A stretch of 64,000 bases of DNA from Sycobia sp. Sy_11 (lineage: Eukaryota > Arthropoda > Insecta > Hymenoptera > Epichrysomallidae): the NCBI GenBank assembly GCA_018907035.1, contig JACCIC010000125.1:1116001-1180000 (forward strand), read 5' to 3'. The first letter of the stretch is position 1. The number at the start of each line of letters is the position of its first letter. The notes below the pieces were generated by a model, which searched no databases, was not told where the DNA came from, and saw only the letters and a program-made list of their open reading frames with translations. Positions 11,889 through 23,378 of the stretch are shown here, in pieces. The translations under genes were made by a program, and so were the position numbers.

Positions 11889-13462
11889 CTAAAGACGATT
11901 AAAAAAACTTATGTGATTTTTAGAAATTAGTACAGATACTAATAGCAGTTGGATATTCGTTTAAAAAATACAAAGTTGAGACTCTATTTGTATTATTGAC
12001 AATCTTTTATTTAATTATTATCTTGATATTTCGAACCTAAATAGGTGAAATAGAGTCTCCATCTCAATTCTGTATTTTTTTATATGTATAAATTTGGTCT
12101 ACATATTTCTTTATTATGTGTAAATATAAATGATAGTAATCTCTTTAATAATATTTCAATTTGTTCAAATTACATTTTGATAAATATACAAACAAAAGAA
12201 AATTAAATAAATAACGTTTTCAAATTTTCAAATCTTTTAAACCCTGAACTAATTTTATTATCCAAATTAATTTTTTATAACTTATTCTACTTTTTTATAT
12301 CTCTATTTAGTACGTTATTAAGACAGTCTTATAAATACTTAATGATTAAGTTATTATCATCGTTTAATGATTAGCATCTTAATTAGTATTAATAATATGA
12401 CATTATTATTTTTATTAATAATTTTTTAATGAAAGATTTTATATTTTGAAAAAGTATCTTAAAAAAATAGTATCAGTTTGCGCGGAGTTTATTTTAATTT
12501 AGAATGTAAATATATAAGTAACTTGTGTTACTAAATGAATTTTCAATTACAAATAATCTCAAAATCCAAAATTATTAAAAAATACAATTTAAGAAGACAC
12601 GTTTTTCAATCTCAATTAATTTGAAATCCCTATTTTTTTTTTTTTTTTAATTTATTAAGCCTTTCGGACCGATTTCGGTCCATTTCAGCTTTACATATAA
12701 TAGATATATAATTTATACATTTAATCTTTACATATAATCCCTATTTAATAGACTTTGATCCATTATGTAACTATCTTGAAATCAATATGTACTTTCAATG
12801 CCTGAATATAAAATATAATTGTTGAGGTCACTAAATTATAAGTGAAAATTTTCGACCAACACCATTTTTTTTGTTAAACTTTAAAAGAAAATTATAAAAA
12901 CACAAAATAATGTTATAGGGGTATAAATAAAGTTTAAAAAATCATTGATAATTGTGTTTAATAATAATTAAAATCATTGAAATTCGATTAGTGATGACTC
13001 TAATCAATTATATGAAAAAAAATTTTTATAATGACTTCGGGCGAAACCTACATAACAAATTTCATACATTTTTAACCAAACTGAAATTTTCAATAAATTT
13101 TTTTTATATAATTAATTTTATTCGCCATTTCTCCTATTAAAATTATTTGAATTTTGGTTAAATAGAATTATAAGTGAATTTTTGAAAATTTATTTATATT
13201 CATATAATAACTTAAGAGGTTGAAATTGAAAATGCCCTCTTATCTAAAAGCCTAGAACATCAATCAGTCACAAATTTTATATTTTAATAAATCACGTAAC
13301 CCATTCTACAATGTTTTAAAGAACTATATAATTTCATGTAGTTTACTATTGATCTACAGGGTGTTCCATATACAATTGTTCGTAATAATTAATCGGTAAT
13401 AAATAGAGGAAGTTGTATACAAAGGCTGTATGCATTTTGAATAATTGCAAATAGTTTTTATT
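11889..13462. other. AT-rich interval with a short hairpin repeat
   Basis: Mostly featureless. A poly-T run at about 12632-12648 is followed by a perfect hairpin GGACCGATTTCGGTCC at 12666-12681, probably the end of a dispersed repeat. No coding exon found. Confidence 0.45.
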
Positions 13463-13751
13463 AATTAATAAATATTTTTTTATCGGTCTTAACAGTCCAA
13501 TCAATTCAATCTAAAAATAAAAATAAAAATAAAAAATAAAAATAAAAATAAATAAATAAAAATTAAATAAAAATTAAAAATAAAAATTAAATTAAAAATT
13601 AAATTAAAATTATAATGACAGTCAGACTGTCCTTGTTTACATTCACTCCCGTAGACTAATTTGAAAATAAAATATTAGCTGAAAAAATTCTTTGTTAGTA
13701 AGGTGCAATTTATTAATTTGTATATGGGCAGTCGACATAAGTACAATTAAA
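13463..13751 (+). mobile_element. TIR/MITE-like family T, copy A
   Basis: Starts TTAATTAATAAATATTTTTT, then a CGGTCTTAACAGTCCAATC stretch and an AAAAT-rich run. Next come a palindrome GACAGTCAGACTGTC (13617-13631), CCTTGTTTACATTCACTCCC, and an end with TGGGCAGTCGACATAAGTAC. The same blocks in the same order occur at 49177-49809, and a related element lies at 14952-15345. No ORF; non-autonomous. Confidence 0.7.
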
Positions 13752-14146
13752 TTATTTTAAAATAGTTTTTATGTTTCTTGACAATGTTCATCATTAAATC
13801 GGCTCTCAATCTAGGGACATAGAACTTGAGAAGATGGGCGGAGACTGTGTGTAATCTCAAAAATATTGATGCACCAGATAACTGCGGCAAAAATCGGTAG
13901 TTGTTTATAAATATAGAAATCATTATCTTCCAAAGCATAAAAAGTGTACATATGTTGTCGTTTGTGACTTAAGAGTGAAATGTTTACAAGCCAGCTCATA
14001 AAGTTATCTTGAAATAAACAACTAAACCTTTTCCCGCCGTGGTCGATAGGCCCGTTCCTGTTTTCTTTAAATAATCGACAAATTTTCGACCCATCTTCTA
14101 ATTTCCTTTGCTCATTTAATGAAAGCCGATTAAAGGTTCGTTCGTT
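13752..14146 (-). pseudogene. Decayed coding patch, protein not recognised
   Basis: On the minus strand one frame is open from about 14146 to a stop at 13811 and reads NRLSLNEQRKLEDGSKICRL, then KENRNGPIDHGGKRF, then SHKRQHMYTFYALEDNDFYI. A second frame then takes over with LRLHTVSAHLLKFYVPRLRA up to 13747. The switch suggests one frameshift in a formerly continuous protein of at least 120 residues. Composition is protein-like and unlike the flanks. I do not recognise the family. It could be a transposon fragment or a processed or tandem host pseudogene. No convincing splice acceptor was identified at its start. Confidence 0.4.
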
Positions 14147-14583
14147 GTTTTAGAAATGCATTTTATTCAAGAAAACCATGTACATATACAAAGTGGGTAA
14201 AAACATAATTAAGACTAAAATACATATCATTATTGGTAAAATGGTGGTTAGTGCATACAAGGTTGTTTTATATTAAAAAAACTAGTTATATTAACATATT
14301 TTTTAAGAAAAAAATGAATAAATAAAAATACTTTTTCATGATATGCGTACAATGTATTAATTATATTAAAAGTTCAGCATATTCTTCTGTCTTTTGGCTA
14401 ATGTTGGTTATGAATCTCCACTCGTATATTATTCACACATTGATAAGATTCTTTTATTATTGTTTCTTCTGAAAATCTGGTATATAAATGATACGTACTG
14501 TTTAAGTTAATTATGCAATTATTTATAACTAGGAACTTAATGTCGCTGACTATTACAGAACCTTTGTTTATAATTTCAGGTAT

Positions 14584-14800
14584 CTTATTTTATTTATTTA
14601 TTTATTTTTTATTACTTAACTTCTATCTACTTATGCTCTGAAATATGCTAATCAGCGAATGAGTTCTATGATGTGTGTGTAAATAAAGCACATGTAAATT
14701 GTTACAGCGATGTTGTGTCAATTGGCCGAGATCGGGACTTGACTCAGATCATCGAATTACTAGTTCTTCACTCTAGCAAACGAGCCATATAAACCTCAGT
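14584..14800 (-). mobile_element. tRNA-derived SINE, copy 1
   Basis: On the minus strand: a TATGGCTCGTTTGCTAGAGT head (A-box-like), then a GAGTCAAGTCCCG stretch at the B-box position, a TCTCGGCCAATTGA stretch, a body with TTTACATGTGCTTTATTTAC and TCGCTGATTAGCAT, and an AT-rich tail. The copy at 24134-24347 matches throughout. No clear target duplication was identified here. Confidence 0.75.
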
Positions 14801-14951
14801 GATTCTATTTGATGCGTCTCGTATATTTTTTTAAACAATTGAATATTCATTTTAGTTATTGAATTGACATAAATTTGATACTAAATATGCTCATGTTAAT
14901 TATTTCAGCTCTTCTGTATAGTTTTATGTCCGACAATCTTTTTTAAAAATT

Positions 14952-15345
14952 AAAATTTGTACTTATGTTGACTATTTTGAATTAAATTAATAAATATTTC
15001 TATCGGTCTTACAATCTTTATACTATAATATATTATACCAAACAAATGACAATCACATTGTCCTTGTTTATATTCACTCCCGTAGAATCTGAAATAAAAC
15101 TTATTACTATAATAAATTATATTCAAAATTAAAAAATAATACAAATAATAAAAATAATAATAAAAAAGGACAACCTCACTGGCCCCACCAACTTAAATTT
15201 AAATTTTCCTTTGTTGTCCGACGTTTGCCAGATACCTAGGGGGTGAACATAAACAAGGTCAGTCTGACTGAAGTCATTATTTTAATATAATATATTCTAG
15301 TATGAATACTGTAAGATCGATAAAAATAATTATTAATTCGATACT
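14952..15345. mobile_element. TIR/MITE-like family T, copy B
   Basis: Inverted ends: AATAAATATTTCTATCGGTC with TTACAATCTTTATACTATAA on the left, and the reverse complement of ATACTGTAAGATCGATAAAA with ATTATTAATTCG on the right. Internal blocks CCTTGTTTATATTCACTCCC and GTCAGTCTGACTGAAGTC are shared with copies A and C. No ORF. Confidence 0.65.
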
Positions 15346-16989
15346 TTTTTTTATTTGAATTTGTGGTGTCTATATATAATTTCAAATAGCACTTTAAAGT
15401 ATTCCTTTCGACCATTTTTTTTAGGAAATTCAGGTTAATATTAATTCAAATGAGGCATGATTAATTTAATACTGGCCTTAAAAACTTAAATATGTAAATT
15501 AATATTAAACTTTTTATTTTTTGCTTTACTGGAGAATAATGTATATTATAAAGTTTATTAAATATATTATTAGTTTTAGTGGTTTGTGTTTTAACGTGAG
15601 CATGAATGGATTATTGGTAAGCCTAACAGATGACTTAGAACGAATTCATACATAATAAATTTCATAAATTTATAAATTAACTGTAATTCACAATAAGTTT
15701 TTCCAAAAAATTTTTTTTGATATACTTGATTTCACTGACAATTCCATGAATTTAATTTATTTTAATTATTATTAAATAAAATAAGATTGTTGTATGAGTT
15801 AAATTTTTTTTTAATTCATTAAATTATAACTAATTGTATTTAAAAAAATTTTTGTGTGCTCAAAGCATATGCATTTACTTACTATTATGTTTAACACATT
15901 TAACACAAAAAATACATCTTTATATACAAAATTGGGAGCAAAGAAGCTTTAACTAAAACTTATAAATGCGATGTTAATGATGTAATAATAATAAATTATC
16001 AGATCAGAATTTTTTTTGTATTTAAAGTAAAAACGATATCTTTTTCTATATGGATTTCTAATATTCTTCTATATATTTGATATACCGAAATCTAATAAAT
16101 CATAGATATGGACCAATATAAATTGTTTACTCACAAACTAAATTATTAAAAATTTGAAAACTATTTCTAAACTTTTAATTATTTGTAAAATAAATTCTTT
16201 TACAACAATTTTGTAATATTAGGTAATTATTTTACAAGTAAAAAGTTTATTATGATCTTGATATAACAACTTTATTGACCAAAGAATGCAATACATTTTT
16301 TGTGCAATATTTTTCATAATTTTAAATTGTTCAAAAATTATAAAATTAATAAATATATTATCGAAAATTTTGAAAAAAAAATTAGTGTACACTTTACTTA
16401 ATAAGCCTTTTTTATTTTTGTAATTATAATTTTATTATTTTTGGTTATATATTTTTAATTTTTTTAAAGTTTATAGTTTGCGACATAAAGGTTTTCAATT
16501 TTTAGTAAAAAAATATATTAAAAATTTGTTACCTGCACATCATTCACTTTTATAAAAAAAATTTTAATAAAAATACTTAGAATAATATCTGTTAATTTAA
16601 GCTTAGATATTGATGACAGTGGAATTAATTATGCAGACTTCAAATGAATTGCATAATGGAAAGGCTATTTTTTCTGTATCAATCGCATTTTTACAAAATA
16701 ACGCTAAATTTTAGAATATAAAATTCAAATTTCGAAATTTTTATGACCATCATTATATCATTAAATGTATGATATTGCAATTTTTTGTTTAAGTAAAATT
16801 CTAATCAATAAAATAAACAGAAAATCTTAAGCGTCCAGCCGATGATATTGGATTAATAACAAAAAACTATAAGTACCAAACATTTAAAAAATAATAATTT
16901 TATTTATTTGTAAGATTTTCAATATCTTAAACATCATTATATTAAAAATATTCGTTCTATAAAAGTTTCTGAAAGTGGATATGATTTGT
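15346..16989. other. AT-rich interval, nothing recognised
   Basis: About 80% A/T by eye, with no exon signals, repeats with partners or tRNA found. Confidence 0.45.
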
Positions 16990-17510
16990 TCTGAAATATT
17001 ATTCATAATAGTCTTGGCTATTACGGCAGGTTGCATTGAATGATAATTAAACTTGAGTGTTTATGCAAAAACTATCAATTTATGATTTATCCCCAGTTAT
17101 TATTGCCTGGAGCAAATTTAGATCCTCGTAAACACAATGTAGTAGTCCCTCAATAATGTTTATACATTACTTTTTGTTGTAACAATTTAGCACGTTTGAT
17201 ACAACTTTCACTGCGACCTATCACAGCAGCAAATCATTAGGCAAAATTGCATGATACGAGCCAATTCATACTTTTAGTTTCGTAAAAACTTCTTTAACAG
17301 TTATTCGATGATTGGCTAACCCTATTTTCTTTATTTAATCAATGTTTTCATCTGTTCTTGATATGTTCTGGTATCTGACATTTGCTGATCACATTTTAAT
17401 GGGTCTTTGAGAGCGTTTTATATCACCAATAAACATTGGTTTTTTCTAAAATAACATCTCCAAATGCCAGGGACCAGTATCGGATTCACGAGTAGCATGT
17501 ACATGGAGAG
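16990..17510 (-). pseudogene. Very decayed mariner-like transposase remnant
   Basis: Scattered minus-strand pieces such as ANHRITVKEVFTKLKV followed by IGSYHAILPNDL resemble the second helix-turn-helix region of mariner transposases. They are broken by many stops. No terminal repeats found. The call is weak and rests on that short pattern. Confidence 0.3.
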
Positions 17511-17608
17511 CGATTATATATTAAGTACAATTTTCAGAAGAATATAATTCTAACTTTTTTATAATTTTCTATCGAGTCTGAAGAAATTATGAGTGTGTGT
17601 GTGTATGC

Positions 17609-17611
<3 letters not shown>

Positions 17612-17656
<45 letters not shown>
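17612..17656. repeat. (GT)n/(TA)n microsatellite
   Basis: A GT run at 17591-17604 is followed by pure TA. Confidence 0.95.
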
Positions 17657-17664
<8 letters not shown>

Positions 17665-17695
17665 TATAAATTTTATTGTTAATAAACTGTATATA

Positions 17696-18978
17696 TTGGG
17701 TGTACAAATAAGTTTCCGCCGTTGTTTTATAAAAAAATAAGAATTTATTGTAAAAAAGGTACAAATAATGTCATTCAAAATATTGCCCATCACTTTCTAT
17801 TACTTTTGACCATCTTTCTGGAGCAGATGGTTACCCCATCTAAAAAATTGCTCATCTTTTGAGGCGATCCACGAATCGACCCATTTCTTCAATTCCTCGT
17901 AAGAAGTGAAGTGCTGTTCAGCCATACCATGAGTCATCGACCGCAATAGGTAGTAGTCTGAAGGAGCAATACTTGGTGAATACCGCGGGTGGGGTAGGAC
18001 ATTCTAATTCAGTGCTTCTAACGTTTCCTTTACGATTTTTTCAACATGTGGCCGAGCGTTGTCATGCTGAAAAATCACTTTATCGTGCTTTTTAGCATAT
18101 TATGGACGTTTAATCTTCAATGCTCAGCTCAATTGCATCAGCTGTTGTTGGTAATATTCCTAGGTGATGGTTTGATTGTGTTGAAGTAGTTCGTAATAGA
18201 TTACTCCAAGCTGATCCCACCAAATGCACAGCATTAGCTTCTTGTCAAGAATGTTTGGCTTGGTCATAAAAGTAGAGGCATGCTCGGGCTTATCCCATGA
18301 CTTCCTACGCTTTGCGTTATCGTAGTGAACCCACTGTTCGTCTCTCGTTACGATTTGATGTAGAAATCCTTTGTAATTTTGCCTTTTGATCAATTTTTCA
18401 CAAGCGAATGAGCGACGCTCGACTTCTCTTGGCTTCAGTTCGTAAGGAACCCAATTTCCTTGCTTTTGGACCATACTCGAGGTTTTGAGACATTGTGAAA
18501 TAGATTGCTGAGTCACTCCTAACTCTTGTGCAAGTTCTTCTTGCATTTGGAACAGATCTTCATCCAGTAAAGCTTCCAATTCTGTGTCACCATATACTTT
18601 GGCGTTTCCACTGCGTGTTTTGTCCGCCATGTCAAAATCACCACTTTTAAATTTTTGGAACCTCTCCCGACAACTTCTCTCACTCAATTTAACATCACAA
18701 TATGTTTCTATGCGTAGCTGATGTGCTGCAGATGCAGATTGCTTTAAATGAAAGAAGTAAATTAACAATTCCCGCAAATAACGCTTACTTGGCTCAAAAT
18801 TTGACATCTTACACGATAAAAACTAAGTGATGCTAGTAAAAACTCAGAGGTATTAAAAGGTTATACGGTTTCCAGATGCCAACATATACTATATGACTTT
18901 TTAAAGCTGTCAATTTCGATGTTATCTTATCGGTGGCGCCATCTTTTCAAATCGGCGGAAACTTATTTGTACACCAAA
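17696..18978 (-). mobile_element. Nearly complete mariner (1283 bp) with TIRs and TA target duplication
   Basis: The ends TTGGGTGTACAAATAAGTTT and, on the right, the reverse complement of TTTGGTGTACAAATAAGTTT form about 30-bp terminal inverted repeats, both continuing GCCG. TA dinucleotides lie just outside each end. Length matches a normal mariner. The end sequence resembles the mellifera-type mariners of Hymenoptera; subfamily is inference. It carries a transposase on the minus strand that is open for its first 215 codons. It is the best preserved DNA transposon in the window. Confidence 0.9.
17800..18807 (-). pseudogene. Mariner transposase, C-terminal third frameshifted
   Basis: Cut-and-paste DDD transposase. 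The frame 18160-18807 begins MSNFEPSKRY. It covers the N-terminal helix-turn-helix (residues about 10-60), the linker, the second DNA-binding region (GVTQQSISQCLKT, 97-109) and the first catalytic Asp at residue 156 in VTRDEQWVHYDN. It stops at 18160. Past this point other frames show FQHDNARPHV with the second Asp and the PSDYYL region with the third, so all three catalytic positions survive but not in one frame. At least one frameshift and stops at the C-terminus make this copy unlikely to encode an active enzyme. Normal length would be about 340 residues. Confidence 0.85.
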
Positions 18979-20901
18979 TAATTAGAAGTTTTCTGATTCC
19001 ATTATAAGATATGGTAACATATGTTATCTCTTATCAATTAAGAAAATGGAAATAATTTGAATTTCAATCTATTCAAAGGAAAGGGAAGAAGAAGTGAAAG
19101 TCTAATCATTACATTCTAATATTTAAAATATATATTACGTATTAGCTATTACTTCAAACCGGCAAAATCTATTAGTTTTTAGTATGCACATTCTGTAAAT
19201 TGTAAAAATCTATATCGAAAATATTAAAGCTCTCTTTTTGCTCTTCCAATAGTAAACAATTTGTTACGATTTTTAAAATATTATTTATAAACATTTAAAC
19301 CAAATGATGTCCTTTCTCTAGCTATAAATTTTTGTAATTTTTTTTGTCAAATGAAATTATAATTGCAATTGTTAGATATATATTTTTCTTTCGTCTTCTT
19401 TTTTTGTATATCCAATGTGTTTTAAATCAAAATTGTATTGATCGAAATATGTGGCCCTCTTAAGTAAGGGTACCTAAGCATAGACTCTCTAGCTCGCGGA
19501 CAGAAAAGGATTCAGTGTCGTTCTGCAGGTCTGCCAACTCAGGAATGTCTGTATTTCTGAAGAATTGAGTTCCTGTATACGAAATTTTGCATTTGACGAA
19601 AAACTTTAGGTCCGTCAGATTACAGGTAACGCAACAGGGACCGCTATTTATGAAAAGAAAGTCTTATGTGTGCCATCATACAGCGCAACCTTAGTAAAAC
19701 TTTTTATGGTGTATAATAGAAAACATGTTCTGGTAGAAAATTTTGAAAGCTGAAGAGATAAACTTATAAAAGGGATTTTTATCAGATGAACCAGTCAGTC
19801 GGTTTTACTTCTTGTGAATGTGCGAAGTTTTTTCGAAGGGCGATCATATACGTCTATATGATCTCTCGATTGTCACAATACTAACAAGTAGCGTTGTTCA
19901 AATTTGTAGAAGAACGTGTATAATTAGATATACATAGTGATTGCAATAATTAAGCAAACTAGTTTAGTACATTTTTCAGATTTTTCATTTCATAATTCAG
20001 GAATGTTCTTCAGCTTTATTAAAATGAAAGGTTCGTTTAAAAACGTGAAATATTTTTATCCATTATTAGAGACAAATTCTACGAACAAATTACTACCCTT
20101 CAGAGTAATCGAAACAAAATAGATAAATTGTATAATTTTATGACAACAGATTTATAATAATAATAATCTGTATAACTCTCTAGCTCCACTAATTGATTCA
20201 ATTGTACGTTTTGACGAAAACTTGTTACTTTTGCTTTTATAATAAGAGGACGATATTTATAAAAAATCTTTTTTCACGTCAAAAAAAGCTATTCATAATC
20301 ATCCAAATATTTTTTACTAACATATATTTTATCTGGGGGTTTTTTTTATTATGTACAGTTTTTTTTATTATTATTCTTTTTAATATTAGCATCATCTTTA
20401 TTTTACGTATTATCGAAAATCTAAGGATCTTGATTGGCCATGATTTTTTTTGCATCAATTTCATCTCTTTGATTTAATTCGTTTGATCTTGAATTTTGAG
20501 GAATATTTTGGCTAAAATAGTCTGAAGTTTAAGTTTGATAATTGTATACTAATTGGGTTAACATATTGAATACTTAATTTAATTCATATTACAGGCCTTT
20601 TTGATCTTATAAGAACACTAAACAAAAATCTTAAGTACAAAAAGTTTATGAAATAACCAGAAATAAGGTACGAGATATACGTTCGGAAAAACTATAAGAA
20701 TTGTTAAAAATATAGGATGTGAGATTTTATGGTCTCAAATCGAAAGGTTATACAAGTCACTGAAAAAATATTTAATGCATAATATATCGGCTAAAATGAT
20801 ATCAAGCTTTATACAATTGTATGATACTCACGTCAGCAATTCATGAAAATCACAAACAAGAATATTTGAAAATTTACAATTTGGCAACAATTCCAGATTT
20901 T
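18979..20901. other. AT-rich interval with a possible promoter
   Basis: Apart from the TATA/initiator pair at 19765-19800 and a GC-richer block at about 19450-19720, nothing is recognised. Open frames at 19937-20122 and 20193-20477 are low-complexity. Confidence 0.4.
19765..19800 (+). promoter_or_regulatory. Candidate TATA/initiator core promoter
   Basis: TATAAAAGG starts at 19765 and a TCAGTC initiator (arthropod consensus TCAKTY) starts at 19795, giving the usual 30-bp spacing. It sits about 300 bp inside a GC-richer block that starts TGTGGCCC. It could be the U3/R boundary of a solo LTR or a host promoter. Neither a coding exon downstream nor an LTR partner was found. Confidence 0.4.
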
Positions 20902-21428
20902 TCTATTAATACCAGGTCAGATGATTTAAATGGTCATACCCAACTTTGAGATTAGAAATCTAAAGATGGTATGTTTTTGGTCGGTATTATCATTTATTAA
21001 TCTGACACTTACATACTTACATCACTTGGATATCTTTTGAACATTTTATTTTTTCTCATGTAGGAAAATCTCTCTCTATATCTCTCTCTATGTTCTTCTG
21101 TCAGATAGTTGTATGCTAACTCATACTAATACTAATTTAAAAAGAAATTTATTTTTTTTGTTTTCCCACATTACACAAAAAAATGTCTGAATCAATTGCC
21201 CTGAACTTCGAAATATATATTCTATATTATCTTGTAAGATACATTGACTATGTTTCCTTTTTTCAAATTCAGCAAATAAAATGATAGCAATATAGGAAAT
21301 TACTTTATTAACATTTCCGAAACTATATATATATCGTATAAAATGGTCTGCCAAATATGATCGTTTTGAAGCGAATACGGCTTTAATGTAGCTGTTTATC
21401 TGGAAGCGACGATAGTTAAATTATATAG

Positions 21429-21467
<39 letters not shown>

Positions 21468-21639
21468 ATTAAAAAAGGAAATCTTCTTTTAAATGGTGTT
21501 GAAATTTAATAAAATTTGGATGAATAGAAGCGAAGTTCTTGCACCTTAAGGGGCAGGTTCCTTTGTTTTTTGGTCTCAAAAGGAGCATTGAGCAAAGAAC
21601 AAGCATTAAGTTTTATTTTAAACTCAGTAAAACTTTTAC

Positions 21640-21776
21640 TGAAACACTAAACGTTGCAACAAGTTTTTGATAATGATTGTTTATGTCGTGCAAGAATTAA
21701 TGAGTGGTTTCGATGTTTCAAAGACGGCAGGGAAGATCTCAATGAGGACGAAGGTTCGTCTATAATAAACCTTTCA
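21640..21776 (+). pseudogene. Mariner transposase N-terminal fragment at palindrome centre
   Basis: In the frame of 21654-21875 the translation QVFDNDCLCRARINEWFRCF followed by KDGREDLNEDE matches the second helix of mariner helix-turn-helix domains and the following acidic linker. About 45 residues remain, cut at both ends by the inverted arms. Confidence 0.75.
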
Positions 21777-22153
21777 TCTAAAATAAAGTTTAAAATAAAA
21801 CTTGATGTTTGCTCTTTACTCAATGCTCATTTTGAGACCAACAAACAAAGGAACCTGTCACTTAAGGTGCAATAACTTCGCTTCTATTCATCTAAATTTC
21901 ATGAAATTTCGACAGCATATAAAAGAAGATGCTTATTTTTAATGCGCATATATATATCTAATTTTTATATAATATAACTATCGTCGCTTCGAGATAAACA
22001 GCTACATCAAAACAGATTTATAAATATATATTTCAACTTTCAGAGCAATTGATTCAGAACTTTTTTTGCTTAACGTGGGAAAACAAAAAATAATAAATTC
22101 CTTTTTAAATTAGTATTAGTATGATTTGGCATACAACCATCTCACAGAAGAAC

Positions 22154-22156
<3 letters not shown>

Positions 22157-22222
<66 letters not shown>
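22157..22222. repeat. (GA)n microsatellite
   Basis: About 32 GA units, expanded relative to the inverted CT partner near 21070-21092. Confidence 0.95.
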
Positions 22223-22224
<2 letters not shown>

Positions 22225-22395
22225 CAGAGAGCGATTTTTCTACATGAGAAAAAATAAAATGTTCAAAAGATATGCAAGTGATATAAGTATGTAAGTGTCA
22301 GATTAATAAAAGATAATACCGACCAAAAACATACCATCTTTAGGTTTCTAATCTCAAATTTGGACTATTTAAATCATCTGACCTGGTATTAATAG

Positions 22396-23192
22396 ATAAA
22401 GCTGATTACTTTGAGTTAGTATTAGACATAACTAAAGACGCCACCCACTGGTCGCTGGTGGAACCGGGAACTAAATACATTAACTGCGTACGACTACTTT
22501 ATTACGTGTACGAGATGCAGAATCGACACCAACTCGGTTTATTATCTCCATCAAATTATAATACGTGGCTTATAATATATGAGCTTGTATTTTGTTGATG
22601 AAAGTAAAATATTTTTCAATAAAAAACATAACCTATGTCCGTCCGAATACCGTACTGAATTTGATCGACATCCATGACTCGTATTTCATGGCATCCGTTT
22701 GTTGGAACTGCTCTTAAAAATAATTAATTTATCTAATTATAACGCCACTTCAGTTACAAGATTACTTAAACATTCTTGATTTATAATGAGTAATTATAAT
22801 AAAGACAAATAGTTTTATATATTACACATAATAATACAAAGAACGTCAATAATATTTTATTTATTAGAAAAATTGTATTAAATCAGAAGAAACATTCTTT
22901 TTTATAGAAATAATAAAAAATAAATTAAATACATATCTAAATTTCATCAAATAAAATTAAGGAAAGATGCATTTAGATAAATAAACGTATTCTTGTTTAA
23001 TTTGTTTATAAACAGTTAAGGTAATATTTCAAATTTTAAATAAGTCCGTAGAATGTGTGAAAAGTTGATTTTTAATTTTTTAATACACGCACTTATAATA
23101 ACTACGATCTAAAAATCAATAATAAATTGCTATACTACACGTATCACTGGTTTTTGTATAATACTAAGACAGCTGACTTTTTTGTGATTAAA
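22396..23192. other. FB2 flank and presumed 3' UTR of host gene
   Basis: 22396-22490 shares ACTTTGAGTT, AAGACGCCACC and TGGTGGAAC-like blocks with 6990-7050. Further right is AT-rich DNA expected to be the 3' UTR of the minus-strand exon ending at 23193. On the minus strand AATAAATAAAATA near 22852-22866 could be its poly(A) signal. Confidence 0.4.
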
Positions 23193-23378
23193 TTATTTAT
23201 GATTCTTTACGTGCAATTCGTCGTCGCACTTTGTTTTTGCATCCTCGGATTTACAACACCGCGTTTTATCCATGTCATCTGTCCCTGTCTCTAGTTCTTG
23301 CACTTCACTCAATGGAATGCTGACATCAGCTTCTGAATCTGAGGTTATGCTTGTTGCGGATGATGGAAATTCAGCAGG
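23193..23378 (-). CDS. Candidate terminal exon of a host gene (61 codons plus stop)
   Basis: A minus-strand acceptor TTTATCATTATCTTTAG directly precedes an open frame entered in phase 0, PAEFPSSATSITSDSEADVS, then SIPLSEVQELETGTDDMDK. It ends KSEDAKTKCDDELHVKNHK with TAA at 23195-23193. The stretch is acidic, serine-rich and probably disordered. Phase matches the phase-0 exit of the exon at 34639-34827, which also ends in a Ser/Asp-rich stretch, so direct splicing would give a smooth acidic tail. The joining intron would be 11.3 kb and hold several transposons. No domain recognised. Confidence 0.55.
   Translation of the reverse strand, partial: PAEFPSSATSITSDSEADVSIPLSEVQELETGTDDMDKTRCCKSEDAKTKCDDELHVKNHK

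Larger units (their letters stand above)
20902..22395. mobile_element. Foldback element FB2 with mariner fragment at its centre
   Basis: Long palindrome. The left arm starts TCTATTAATACCAGGTCAG at 20902 and runs to about 21630. The right arm runs from about 21777 to 22395 and is its reverse complement, including the CATACCATCTTTAGG, TTTTGAACATTTTATT, (CT)n/(GA)n and TGCACCTTAAGG-like blocks. The unpaired centre is only about 140 bp and encodes a mariner transposase scrap. The GA tract on the right is much longer than its CT partner on the left. Sequence just outside the right arm (22396-22470) matches the centre of FB1, so the two elements share a repeat family. Confidence 0.75.

Noticed and set aside
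13505..13610. CRISPR-like or satellite array in the AAAAT-rich run, also at 49240-49400
   Set aside because: Simple A/T-rich low-complexity inside family T elements, with no spacers; this is a eukaryotic genome.
20193..20477. 94-codon Phe/Ile-rich frame resembling a membrane protein
   Set aside because: T-rich plus-strand DNA always yields such frames; no signal or conservation evidence.
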